A stretch of DNA of 31,176 bases. It comes from Candidatus Omnitrophota bacterium (GTDB lineage: Bacteria > Omnitrophota > Omnitrophia > Omnitrophales > JACQLI01). This document shows positions 1-6,605 of the stretch, piece after piece. The notes under the pieces are model-generated. The model had not been told where the DNA came from and ran no database searches. It was given only the letters and a program-made list of their open reading frames with translations. The stretch is from assembly GCA_016204125.1 (NCBI GenBank), contig JACQLI010000036.1, positions 1 through 31,176 on the forward strand. The letters run 5' to 3'. Position 1 is the stretch's first letter. Each line of letters begins with the position of its first letter. A program made the translations under genes and the position numbers.

Positions 1-782
1 AAAAATTCAGAAGTCTGAAAGTCGGGCGGGAGCTTTTGGCGGATCGTCTGCTCAATCACTCGAGGCCCCGCAAAGCCGATCAAGGCGCCTGGTTCCGCCA
101 GAATGACATCGCCGAGTGACGCAAAACTTGCCATCACTCCTCCCATCGTAGGATTGGTTAGAACAGAGATGTAGGGAAGGGAAACCTTGTGAAGCCTGGC
201 GATTGCAGCGGAGGACTTTGCCATTTGCATCAGGCTGAGGACCCCTTCATACATCCTCGCTCCGCCACCTGAACCAGAGACAATAACGAGAGGAAGCTTT
301 TTATCAATAGCATACTCAACAAGCCGCGTGATTTTCTCTCCAACAACTGAGCCCATGGAACCCATGATGAACTTCGAATCCGTCACTCCGAAGGCCACAT
401 CCTTGCCTGAAATCGTGCCTACACCCACGATACAGGCTTCGCGAAGACCTGTTTTCTTTTGATCCTGCTTCAATTTCTCAACATAGGGACGCGTTCCCTT
501 AAACTCAAGGGGATCCAAGGTCTCAAGGTTACCCTCCATCTCCTTAAAACTCTTGGGGTCGAGAAGCGTATCGATTCTCTCCTTGGCTCCGAGAATAAAA
601 TGGAAGTTACACTTTTGACAGACAGAAAGGTTCTCTTGGAGGATTTTGGTAAACATGACATGTTGGCAGCTTGGACACTTTGTCCAAAGCCCGGCGGGAA
701 AACTCTTTCTTCGACCTTTCTCGGTCGTGACAGGATTCTGGGCCTCTCCCGAGCTTGCTTCTTCTTTCTTGAAAATACCCAA
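1..782 (-). CDS. accD: Acetyl-CoA carboxylase carboxyltransferase subunit beta (3' end cut by window edge)
   Basis: Beta subunit of the carboxyltransferase half of acetyl-CoA carboxylase, which with AccA moves the carboxyl group from biotin to acetyl-CoA to give malonyl-CoA for fatty-acid synthesis in the cytoplasm. I translated the minus strand by hand. The protein begins GIFKKEEASS after a TTG start at 782, with an AGGGG ribosome site about 8 nt upstream. It has the N-terminal zinc ribbon of the family (CPSC followed 19 residues later by CQKC). The last visible residues, VIEQTIRQKLP, match the usual AccD C-terminal region, so only a few tens of residues are probably missing. About 260 residues are visible. 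No ATG lies in a suitable place, so the TTG start is the best choice. It diverges from rpoN and has its own strong promoter at 864-892. Confidence 0.93.
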   Translation of the reverse strand, partial: MGIFKKEEASSGEAQNPVTTEKGRRKSFPAGLWTKCPSCQHVMFTKILQENLSVCQKCNFHFILGAKERIDTLLDPKSFKEMEGNLETLDPLEFKGTRPYVEKLKQDQKKTGLREACIVGVGTISGKDVAFGVTDSKFIMGSMGSVVGEKITRLVEYAIDKKLPLVIVSGSGGGARMYEGVLSLMQMAKSSAAIARLHKVSLPYISVLTNPTMGGVMASFASLGDVILAEPGALIGFAGPRVIEQTIRQKLPPDFQTSEF

Positions 783-863
783 TAGATACCCCTTGCTTGC
801 CTTTAGGGAAGCCTCTTACCCTAACTTAAGGAATCTTCAAAGGTTACGAAAAAATGTGGAATA

Positions 864-892
864 ATTATAGGGGGTGGTTGGGAAGCTGTCAA
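864..892 (-). promoter_or_regulatory. Perfect-consensus sigma70-type promoter for accD
   Basis: Read on the minus strand, TTGACA (887-892) is followed by exactly 17 nt and then TATAAT (864-869). Transcription would start near 857, leaving a leader of about 75 nt before the accD TTG codon. Every hexamer base matches the consensus. Confidence 0.85.
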
Positions 893-958
893 TCTGAAGC
901 TTAGCCCTTGGGGCACCAGACTTTACAATCACTCTAAGAAGTGCTAACTTTAGGAACG

Positions 959-2404
959 ATGGAACCTAGGCTTGTACAGAGTCAAACTCAGAAGCTAATC
1001 TTGTCACCGCAGATACGCCAGTACCTGCGGCTCCTCCAACTTCCGCTTGCGGAACTTCGAAATACCATCGAAGAGGAACTGGCTGAGAACCCTGTCCTCG
1101 AAGAGGTGTCAGCTGACCCAGCCGAAGATTCTGCGGCTGTACCTCCCAACGGAAAACCCAAAGACGAAAAGGGTACTGAGGAGCTTCGTTTCGACGGCCC
1201 GGTGGATTCGCTTGCCAAGCTCGATTCAGATCTGCCTGACGGGCTTTATCCTAATGACGACCTTTCCATGCCTGAACAGGAAGAGTTCAGAAGGCAGCGA
1301 GACTATCAGGAATCCCTTATCACCAAAAAGGAATCCTTGTCTGACTTTTTAATCTGGCAGTGCGGCTTTTTGGAATTGACAGAAAGTGAACTCGCCATCG
1401 CTGAGGAAATCATTGGAAATCTTTCAGACGACGGTTATCTGAGAATTGCCCCAGAAGAGATGGCTCAAAGCATGGGCTGTTTCCTCTCTGAAGTCGAAAA
1501 GGTTCTCAAAGCCGTCCAGGGGCTTGATCCCCCTGGAATCGCGGGACGCAATCTCCAAGAAACGCTTCTCATTCAGCTCGAGAGAAAAGGGCCCGAAGCT
1601 GAGCTTGCCAAGAAAATTGTTCAGGAATACTTTTTACTTCTTGAGAAGAAGCAGTGGGATCACATCGCTAAAAAAACAAAAGCCACCCTCGACGAAATCC
1701 AGCAAGCGGCCAAACTCATTGCTCATCTTGATCCCAAACCTGGCCGAACCTTTTACGGCGATGACTCTTTGGCTGTTATCCCTGACGCGGCGGTTGATTT
1801 TGATGATTCCGATCCGACAAAGCTGGTCGTCGAAATTCACGACGAGAATCTCCCTGAAATAAGAATCAGCCCTTATTACAGACGACTCCTTCGAGATCCC
1901 ACGCTTGACGCAACGAGTCGAAAATTTCTCAAAGAAAAGCTTCAGGCAGCCATCGATTTCGTCAAAGCCCTTAGTCAGAGAAGGACAAGCCTTCGGGACA
2001 TTACGGATGAGATCGTAAAGGCCCAGCCTGAATTTTTTGAGAAGGGATTCTCACACTTGAAGCCGCTTCGGCTCAAAGATATTTCTGAGCGGCTCAGGAT
2101 TCATGAATCGACAGTGAGTCGGGCCATACAAGGAAAGTACATCTCAACTCCACAAGGTACTCTCCCCTACAAAAGTTTCTTTTCTTCCAAGCTTGATCGA
2201 ACCGAGGGTGGTGTTGAGTCTCAGAAAAGTATGATGGAAAAGATCCGTGCTCTTATTCAATCAGAAGATCCTAAGAACCCTTTGAGCGATGAGGCGATTA
2301 CGAAAATCCTTTACGAAGAAGGAGTCAAGATCGCCCGCCGTACCGTCGCCAAATACCGCGAGCTCCTTAAAGTTCTTCCCTCTCATCTCCGCCGCAAACA
2401 ATAA
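959..2404 (+). CDS. rpoN: RNA polymerase sigma-54 factor
   Basis: Alternative sigma factor that directs RNA polymerase to -24/-12 promoters and needs AAA+ activators. The start at 959 (MEPRLVQSQTQKL) is preferred over the GTG at 941 because AGGAAC sits 3-8 nt before this ATG and the family starts this way. Visible domains are the glutamine- and leucine-rich activator-interacting region (first ~50 residues, LSPQIRQYLRLLQLP), an acidic linker (to ~residue 125), the core-binding domain (~residues 130-320), the helix-turn-helix region (LKDISERLRIHESTVSRAI, ~370-390), and the C-terminal RpoN box ARRTVAKYRELL that reads the -24 element. Length (481 aa) is normal. It diverges from accD and appears monocistronic. 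No -24/-12 site was seen in the window. Confidence 0.97.
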   Translation: MEPRLVQSQTQKLILSPQIRQYLRLLQLPLAELRNTIEEELAENPVLEEVSADPAEDSAAVPPNGKPKDEKGTEELRFDGPVDSLAKLDSDLPDGLYPNDDLSMPEQEEFRRQRDYQESLITKKESLSDFLIWQCGFLELTESELAIAEEIIGNLSDDGYLRIAPEEMAQSMGCFLSEVEKVLKAVQGLDPPGIAGRNLQETLLIQLERKGPEAELAKKIVQEYFLLLEKKQWDHIAKKTKATLDEIQQAAKLIAHLDPKPGRTFYGDDSLAVIPDAAVDFDDSDPTKLVVEIHDENLPEIRISPYYRRLLRDPTLDATSRKFLKEKLQAAIDFVKALSQRRTSLRDITDEIVKAQPEFFEKGFSHLKPLRLKDISERLRIHESTVSRAIQGKYISTPQGTLPYKSFFSSKLDRTEGGVESQKSMMEKIRALIQSEDPKNPLSDEAITKILYEEGVKIARRTVAKYRELLKVLPSHLRRKQ

Positions 2405-2412
2405 GCAGAAAT

Positions 2413-2485
2413 AGCCGGCGAGAGGAATCGAACCTCCGACCCGCTGTTTACGAAACAGCTGCTCTACCGTCTGAGCTACGCCGGC
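2413..2485 (-). tRNA. tRNA-Thr (anticodon CGU)
   Basis: The minus strand gives a full cloverleaf. The acceptor stem GCCGGCG pairs with CGCCGGC, the D arm is GCTC/GAGC, and the anticodon stem GCTGT/ACAGC encloses loop TTCGTAA with anticodon CGT, which reads the Thr codon ACG. The T arm is GGAGG-TTCGATT-CCTCT. The discriminator base is T, and CCA is not encoded. Length 73 nt. Confidence 0.95.
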
Positions 2486-2541
2486 AAATAACGGTGACGC
2501 TTTTGCAAATCTCCAAGACTGCAGAACTATAATTTCGTCGA

Positions 2542-2850
2542 CTATTCTTTTAATTCGACCACAAGGGCGTGGAATTCAGTGTCAATGTCCTTACTCGTTC
2601 CATCGGCATAACCGAGCCTTAACTTGCTTGGGCTAAGAACATAGACAAAGTGGTCAGGATGCGAATGCATCGCTATTTTTTCACCAGGCTGAAAGCTGAC
2701 ATCGGCTACCCGCACACGCTCATTTTCGAAGAGGAGTGTGTAGATGTCAGGAGCCAGCTCTAAGGGATCCTGTGCTGATGCAAGTTTTCCTATGAAGGCT
2801 GTAGCAGCGATTAAGAAAATTCCTAGCGTAATACGGATGACATGTTTCAT
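2542..2850 (-). CDS. Exported small cupin-like protein
   Basis: The 102-residue product has an N-terminal signal peptide (MKHVIRITLGIFLIAATAFIG, likely cut after ASA) followed by one cupin-like domain. The motif VSFQPGEKIAMHSHPDHFVYVL carries the HxHxxH metal-ligand pattern of cupin motif 1 (HSHPDH). The usual second motif is short or degenerate. It is probably a small metal-binding beta-barrel protein in the periplasm; no substrate can be named. A strong ribosome site (GGAGGG, 5 nt from the ATG) supports the start. It lies just upstream of the tRNA gene on the same strand. The length is that of minimal one-domain cupins. Confidence 0.75.
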   Translation of the reverse strand: MKHVIRITLGIFLIAATAFIGKLASAQDPLELAPDIYTLLFENERVRVADVSFQPGEKIAMHSHPDHFVYVLSPSKLRLGYADGTSKDIDTEFHALVVELKE

Positions 2851-2911
2851 TGAAACCCTCCTTGTTTTTTGACCTTCGGTGAAGTTATATGATAGTAGAG
2901 AAAGGGAAAGA

Positions 2912-3253
2912 TTATAAGCCTAAACTTATCTTAATAGCTCGGTCAACTTTTTCGACATAAACAGATGGGAGATGACCGATCTTTTTTTCGAGTCGGCCTT
3001 TGTCAATGGTCCGAATTTGCGAAAACAGAATCGTGGAGTCAGATTTAAGGCCCGTAATTGTCTTAGGCAGATGAACGTTGGTAGGATAATCCTTCGAGAA
3101 ACTTTTAGTCGTAAGCGGAGCCACGATCGTCGTAGGAGCTACTTCGTTACCAATATCATTCTGGATCACAAGTGCTGGCCTCCTCCCCGCTTGTTCAGAA
3201 CCACGAGTGGGACTCAAATTGACCCAAAATAAATCGCCCCGCTTAATCGACAT
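2912..3253 (-). CDS. MazF/PemK-family endoribonuclease toxin
   Basis: This 113-residue protein has the family signature GDLFWVNLSPTRGSEQAGRRPALVIQND near the N terminus and the APLTT segment of the beta barrel. MazF/PemK toxins are sequence-specific mRNA interferases that stop growth when free of the antitoxin. Its ATG lies 11 nt inside the end of the upstream antitoxin gene (3243-3488), the usual translational coupling of such pairs. The length matches the family. The basic residues that hold RNA and the RRPALVI strand are present, so it looks intact. Cleavage specificity cannot be read from the sequence. Confidence 0.93.
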   Translation of the reverse strand: MSIKRGDLFWVNLSPTRGSEQAGRRPALVIQNDIGNEVAPTTIVAPLTTKSFSKDYPTNVHLPKTITGLKSDSTILFSQIRTIDKGRLEKKIGHLPSVYVEKVDRAIKISLGL

Positions 3254-3488
3254 ATTTTAAGGACTCATTATCGAGGGTTTTGAAATCACGCATGATCTGG
3301 TCGGACTCCCCCGCCATCTCCTGATAACCTTCTCTGAGTAAATCAGACGTGGCCTTACGGCGTTTAAGTGTCAGATAAATTCTTACCGCTTTCTGAATCA
3401 AAGTACTCCTTTTTGTGTGTTCTCTCCGCGCTTCCTGATCCAAAGCCTGCCTTAAATCTTCAGGAAAAGTAATGCTCAGATGCTCCAT
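3243..3488 (-). CDS. Ribbon-helix-helix antitoxin of the MazF-like toxin
   Basis: The 81-residue product opens with EHLSITFPEDLRQALDQEARREHTKRSTLIQKAVRIYL, the strand-helix-helix pattern of CopG/MetJ-type DNA-binding proteins. The acidic C-terminal tail (QIMRDFKTLDNESL) is where such antitoxins wrap the MazF dimer. It is the first gene of the operon and overlaps the toxin start by 11 nt. AAGGAGG lies 7 nt before the ATG. A 24-bp dyad lies upstream between -35 and -10, so autoregulation by this protein is likely. Confidence 0.88.
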   Translation of the reverse strand: MEHLSITFPEDLRQALDQEARREHTKRSTLIQKAVRIYLTLKRRKATSDLLREGYQEMAGESDQIMRDFKTLDNESLKYVD

Positions 3489-3535
3489 CGCTTTGCCTCC
3501 TTTATCGCGTATCGCGTACTTATAGTATGCATAAG

Positions 3536-3565
3536 AAGTATATATTAAACTATATACTTTTACAA
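3536..3565 (-). promoter_or_regulatory. mazEF-like promoter with an operator inside it
   Basis: On the minus strand TTGTAA (3560-3565), a 17-nt spacer and TATACT (3537-3542) form a good sigma70-type promoter. A perfect 9-bp inverted repeat, AAGTATATA-N6-TATATACTT (3536-3559), fills the spacer and the -10 box. A bound ribbon-helix-helix antitoxin would block polymerase. A second weaker dyad, CTTAT-N7-ATAAG, sits at 3519-3535. Confidence 0.8.
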
Positions 3566-3573
3566 GAGGCGCG

Positions 3574-3834
3574 TCAGATAGTCTGCAATGGATGGCAAAC
3601 CTTGCAGGGTGAGAACCCAGCCCGCTTCGCTTCCGATTCGCTCGTGAAAGAGATGAGATTCTCGGGCTTGATCTTCCTCACCCATTTGCAAGTCGGCAGA
3701 TGGTAACGCTTAGCATTCTTGGAAGCGACAAAGACAAAAGGTTTCATTTCAGAAAAAGCGATAGGATCCGTAGTGTAGGCTGGCGACAACAAGGCGAAAG
3801 CAAGTGCCGAAGCTAAAACAAATTGTTTAGTCAT
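3574..3834 (-). CDS. Small secreted Ada-like metal-binding domain protein
   Basis: The 86-residue product has a signal peptide (MTKQFVLASALAFALLSPAYT) followed by one compact domain with FVASKNAKRYHLPTCKWVRKIKPENLISF and SEAKRAGFSPCKVCHP. The Cys-Lys-Trp and Cys-x-x-Cys-His pattern is that of the Ada-type zinc-binding domain often found at the C terminus of secreted nucleases or as a stand-alone exported protein. Here it stands alone, so the role is unknown. A decayed copy of its first codons lies near 5740-5787. Confidence 0.8.
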   Translation of the reverse strand: MTKQFVLASALAFALLSPAYTTDPIAFSEMKPFVFVASKNAKRYHLPTCKWVRKIKPENLISFTSESEAKRAGFSPCKVCHPLQTI

Positions 3835-3951
3835 AGATTAAAGTTTACAAACGGCAGGGCTTAAAGGAAAACCCAATCTCCGCACAATCACCAGGAATGG
3901 GTTTTTAATGGCCCGTTTGGGATCAGAAACAGGCCGAATAACTGGTCCTAT

Positions 3952-4140
3952 TCAGGAAATGTTACGATTTCTTCGAGTCAAAAGTTGCTTCGCAGGAACG
4001 AGTACCACCCTGCCATTTTTCCATATGGCTACGGGATCGCCTGTCCGCGCATGATCCTGAAATGCCTCGTAAACAGCTTCCTTGAGCGCTTTTTCAGCTA
4101 GAAGAGCCATCTTCCAAATTTTCGATTTTCGTTTTTTCAT
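3952..4140 (-). CDS. 62-aa partner of the winged-helix/Zeta kinase
   Basis: This short basic protein (MKKRKSKIWKMALLAEKALKE..., later VAIWKNGRVVLVPA) has no named domain that I can assign. An amphipathic helix is followed by a short beta hairpin. Its ATG overlaps the stop of the Zeta-kinase gene in an ATGA, so the two are translationally coupled. Small proteins of this general look sit beside Zeta-type kinases in other genomes, but I know of no assigned activity. It may be an antitoxin, a target or an accessory. The conserved coupling is the main reason to believe it is real. Confidence 0.7.
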   Translation of the reverse strand: MKKRKSKIWKMALLAEKALKEAVYEAFQDHARTGDPVAIWKNGRVVLVPAKQLLTRRNRNIS

Positions 4141-5015
4141 TTCATGCCTGCAATTTTCTTTATTTTCTCAAATAAAGGTTCAGCCACCACATGGACAGTT
4201 CTGTTTTCCTCATAAGCAATGAGATCTGGATCGGAGCCCGAATTATCAAAAAGGATCCAGGAATCAATCAACGGTCGATACAACGAAAAAAGATGCTGAA
4301 TCCCCTTATGGAATCTTCGGCGAACTACAGGCTCTGGAATATCATGTCCGCCCCGTTTCACGCGATCCTTTATTCGTGAAAGGGCGAGGTCAATCGTTGG
4401 AATCCACAAGAAGAAAAGTTGAATCTGATAACCCTCGTCTTTCAGCTTTTTCAATGTAACCGCATAACTTTTCCCCGACAGGGTTGTCTCGAAGCCAAAA
4501 TCCATCCCCTTATCGGAAAGCTTTTTGATTTCTTCAACAAGAAGCCTTCCTGCATGCAGAGCGGCTGCCTCGGGGGAAAAGGGCGCCAATCCGCCCGCAA
4601 TCAGATCCGCGTTCACGAACTGTTTGCACTTTACATATTCAGGCAGAAACTTTCGTGCAAAGGTCGTCTTGCCCGATCCATTGGGTCCTGCAACCACATA
4701 GAGAGTTGCGTTGTGCTTCGGTTTTCCTGCCGTATGGGGTTTTAGCGTCTTCTCGGTAATTGACTTTAACTCGTCATAGAGGGGATAGTTTCTGTTTAAA
4801 GAAAAAAGCTTTTGGTTCCCTCTTTTGCTTGAAAGAAAAATTCCTTCCTTTTCTAACCTTTTGAGCTCTCGTGAAAGATTGGCAGGATCCGCCTTGATAA
4901 GGTGAGCGATTTCCCTCAGATGGTGACTTGTATCTGAATGGGTAAAAAAATACTCAAGCAGCCGCTTCTTTAAGGAAGACCTGGCCAGTTGGAGGAGAGA
5001 GACAATTGTTGTCAT
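4137..5015 (-). CDS. Winged-helix / Zeta-toxin-type P-loop kinase fusion
   Basis: The 292-residue product has two parts. Residues ~13-90 form a winged helix-turn-helix (HLREIAHLIKADPANLSRELKRLEKEGI, then a wing and FSLNRNYPLYDEL). Residues ~103-292 form a Zeta/chloramphenicol-phosphotransferase-type kinase, with Walker A GPNGSGKTT (110-118), VNADLIAGG, the catalytic-acid segment FETTLSGKSY, and the arginine-rich lid RIKDRVKRGGHDIPEPVVRRRF. Zeta toxins phosphorylate UDP-N-acetylglucosamine in known cases; the substrate here is unknown. The ATG at 5015 is preferred over the TTG at 5027 because the predicted transcript starts about 5 nt upstream of it. The N-terminal domain closely resembles that of the MNT protein at 9292-9834. 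The gene is coupled to the 62-aa gene. Confidence 0.88.
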   Translation of the reverse strand: MTTIVSLLQLARSSLKKRLLEYFFTHSDTSHHLREIAHLIKADPANLSRELKRLEKEGIFLSSKRGNQKLFSLNRNYPLYDELKSITEKTLKPHTAGKPKHNATLYVVAGPNGSGKTTFARKFLPEYVKCKQFVNADLIAGGLAPFSPEAAALHAGRLLVEEIKKLSDKGMDFGFETTLSGKSYAVTLKKLKDEGYQIQLFFLWIPTIDLALSRIKDRVKRGGHDIPEPVVRRRFHKGIQHLFSLYRPLIDSWILFDNSGSDPDLIAYEENRTVHVVAEPLFEKIKKIAGMK

Positions 5016-5055
5016 AATGTACAACAATTGTAGTATATAAATACAACGTTTACAA
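5002..5055 (-). promoter_or_regulatory. Zeta-operon promoter and 30-bp operator over the start codon
   Basis: On the minus strand TTGTAA (5050-5055), a 17-nt spacer and TACAAT (5027-5032) predict a start site about 5 nt before the ATG at 5015. A perfect 11-bp inverted repeat (ACAATTGTTGT-N8-ACAACAATTGT, 5002-5031) covers the -10 box, the start site and the first codons. No Shine-Dalgarno sequence is seen, which fits a near-leaderless mRNA. The winged-helix part of the product is the obvious candidate to bind here. Confidence 0.75.
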
Positions 5056-5138
5056 GCCGTATTCTGGGCGGTTATTTTCTATCAGTTCAAATCCGGGGAT
5101 GGTTCTGAGAGGGGCGGGCTTAGACCAATATTAGGGTG

Positions 5139-5151
5139 CGAAACTGTCCCC
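5139..5151. repeat. 13-nt motif CGAAACTGTCCCC, copy 1
   Basis: An identical 13-mer occurs at 8887-8899. Here it lies in the gap between the ParE/RelE toxin stop and the Zeta promoter, followed by GGTTTTTTG. Motifs of this kind (GGGGACAGTTTCG on the other strand) can mark REP-type sequences handled by Y1 transposases, one of which is at 21781-22386. The link is inference. Confidence 0.5.
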
Positions 5152-5160
5152 GGTTTTTTG

Positions 5161-5418
5161 TTACCGCTCGTAGACCTCGCGCCGGTGACCAATACGTAAC
5201 ACGAGAACAGCTCTACCACTGATCTTGTAAATGACTCGATAATCACCTACTCTTAATTTCCAATAACCTTTGAGGGTGCGGCGGAGAGGTTCCCCAAATT
5301 CTTCTGGAGCACGGACTAGTTTGCCTTCGATAGCGCGCCTGATTTTATGTTTTACGTCTCGGGATAACCGAGGAAGGTCCTTCTCTGCAATGTCGGGGTG
5401 ATAGGTGATTTCGAACAA
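5161..5418 (-). CDS. RelE/ParE-superfamily toxin
   Basis: The 85-residue protein has the full compact RelE/ParE fold pattern: FEITYHPDIAEKDLPRLSRDVKHKIRRAIEGKL, then EPLRRTLKGYWKLRVGDYRVIYKISGRAVLVLRIGHRREVYER. The C-terminal IGHRREVY strand is the family hallmark. Members either cleave mRNA on the ribosome or inhibit gyrase; the sequence does not decide which. The start is a TTG at 5418, 2 nt after the antitoxin stop, with the second residue (Phe) at the normal family position. No strong ribosome site is seen, so translation probably depends on coupling. Confidence 0.9.
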   Translation of the reverse strand: MFEITYHPDIAEKDLPRLSRDVKHKIRRAIEGKLVRAPEEFGEPLRRTLKGYWKLRVGDYRVIYKISGRAVLVLRIGHRREVYER

Positions 5419-5420
5419 TT

Positions 5421-5651
5421 CTAAGAATGCCAGACTTGCCGATGACTGAGCGCTTTAGATTTTGTGAAGGTACACTCTCTGGCCTCGGCTTCCTTCGCCC
5501 AGTAAGCATCCTCATAAATAAGGAGCGCTTCACGGAGAAGATCTCGCGCAATGAGAGACATGGAGAGGCCTTCCTTTTTTGACATCCGCTGGATCATACG
5601 GTAGACACCAGGTTCAAGCACAACGTTCAGTCGAGGTAGTGTAGTTGCCAT
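5421..5651 (-). CDS. Antitoxin for the adjacent RelE/ParE toxin
   Basis: The 76-residue product begins with MATTLPRLNVVLEPGVYRMIQRMSKKEGLSMSLIARDLLREALLIYED, a strand-helix-helix segment like ribbon-helix-helix antitoxins. Its tail (AYWAKEAEARECTFTKSKALSHRQVWH) would contact the toxin. It is upstream of and nearly touching the toxin gene. The promoter at 5661-5689 places the transcript start about 3 nt before this ATG, and no Shine-Dalgarno sequence is visible. Confidence 0.82.
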   Translation of the reverse strand: MATTLPRLNVVLEPGVYRMIQRMSKKEGLSMSLIARDLLREALLIYEDAYWAKEAEARECTFTKSKALSHRQVWHS

Positions 5652-5660
5652 GACAAACTA

Positions 5661-5689
5661 AGTGTATCACCTACGATGAACCTTGTCAA
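5661..5689 (-). promoter_or_regulatory. Promoter of the ParE/RelE-type operon, near-leaderless
   Basis: On the minus strand TTGACA (5684-5689), a 17-nt spacer and TACACT (5661-5666) predict a start at about 5654. The antitoxin ATG is at 5651, so the leader would be only about 3 nt. Confidence 0.7.
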
Positions 5690-5749
5690 ACCCTTATCAC
5701 AGAGACTATTCAAAACTGTCCTTTCTGGAACCGTCACCGATTTCCTTTA

Positions 5750-5844
5750 AAAGCAAGTGCCGCAGCTAAAAGAAACCGCTTAGTCATAATTGGAGTCTAC
5801 GACGAGGTAGGCTTGAATGGAAACAAGACCTCCGCACGCTCACC
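5750..5844 (-). pseudogene. Decayed 5' fragment of a second Ada-like secreted-protein gene
   Basis: This stretch aligns with 3797-3893 (start of the gene at 3574-3834 plus its upstream region) at roughly three quarters identity by eye. From an ATG at 5787 it reads MTKRFLLAAALAFKGNR and then a stop, against MTKQFVLASALAFALL in the intact gene. Only the signal-peptide start survives. The two copies lie about 1.95 kb apart in the same orientation and bracket the Zeta and ParE/RelE modules. Confidence 0.75.
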
Positions 5845-5983
5845 AAAGGTGGCTCGTTATACATCTAAGTTGGTTCACAAGACGACCCAATTCTGCTCGT
5901 AACCTGAAAAAAATCCTTGATAGTCTTAGAAGAAGGTTGTTTAATGAAGCGCCAAGAGACCACTGCATGGAAAAGTCGTTAAA

Positions 5984-6595
5984 ATGAATCAAAGACGGAC
6001 AGGAATCCTGCTTCTCCTGGGCTATTGCTGCCTTTTGACGAGCTGCGCATTTGGAACTCGACATGTTACCTTGAGTTATCCGCCTGAAAGTAACGCGTCG
6101 ACTTTCGGATCTGGAATCGCTCACGCAGCATCCCTCCCCATTGAGACTGTCACCCTCGTGCAATTCAAAGATGAGCGGCCAGACAAAAACATCATTGGAG
6201 AAGTCCGCAACGGGTGGGGAATGAAGACGGCCGATGTAGTTAACAACAACAGTGTTACAGAATGGGTAACCAATGCAATCGCTTCCGAGCTTGGCAAAGG
6301 AGGATTTCAGGTCAATTTAGCCAACCGAGCTGAAGAGCATGCTTCAGGAGTGAAAATATCAGGAGAGGTAATACGAGCCTACGCTTCAGCTTATCTAACC
6401 TATGAAGGTGAGGTTTCCTTCTTTGCTACGATAGAAAAGGATGGAAAGGAACTCCTGAGGAAGCGATACGATGGGGAAGGAAGTGCAGGTTTGAACTGGG
6501 CGATGACAGCAACGAGCTATGGGAATACACTCTCAGAGGCTCTTTCTTATGCGGTGCGACACTTCGTAGAAGATGTTCGCGCTACAGTAAAGTGA
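5984..6595 (+). CDS. Outer-envelope lipoprotein, YajG-like
   Basis: The 203-residue product has a lipoprotein signal peptide ending in the lipobox LTSC (Cys 21), so it should be lipidated and held in the envelope. The mature part begins with a Gly-rich linker and has an alternating strand/helix build: VTLVQFKDERPDKNIIGEVRNGWGMKTADV, an amphipathic helix WVTNAIASELGKGGFQV, then VKISGEVIRAYASAYLTYEGEVSFFATIEKDGKELLRKRYDGEGS and a C-terminal helix SEALSYAVRHFVEDV. This resembles the YajG/LptE-like auxiliary lipoprotein fold. Function unknown. It is the first gene of a three-gene plus-strand set, followed after 10 nt by the next lipoprotein. Confidence 0.75.
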   Translation: MNQRRTGILLLLGYCCLLTSCAFGTRHVTLSYPPESNASTFGSGIAHAASLPIETVTLVQFKDERPDKNIIGEVRNGWGMKTADVVNNNSVTEWVTNAIASELGKGGFQVNLANRAEEHASGVKISGEVIRAYASAYLTYEGEVSFFATIEKDGKELLRKRYDGEGSAGLNWAMTATSYGNTLSEALSYAVRHFVEDVRATVK

Positions 6596-6605
6596 GGAGG
6601 AAAAA

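Larger units (their letters stand above)
5652..5983. other. Gene-free stretch of 332 nt between the ParE/RelE module and the lipoprotein operon
   Basis: It holds the divergent promoter of the antitoxin (5661-5689) and the Ada-like gene remnant (5750-5844). The last ~140 nt before the lipoprotein gene presumably hold its promoter, but I see no convincing hexamer pair there and no other feature. Confidence 0.6.
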
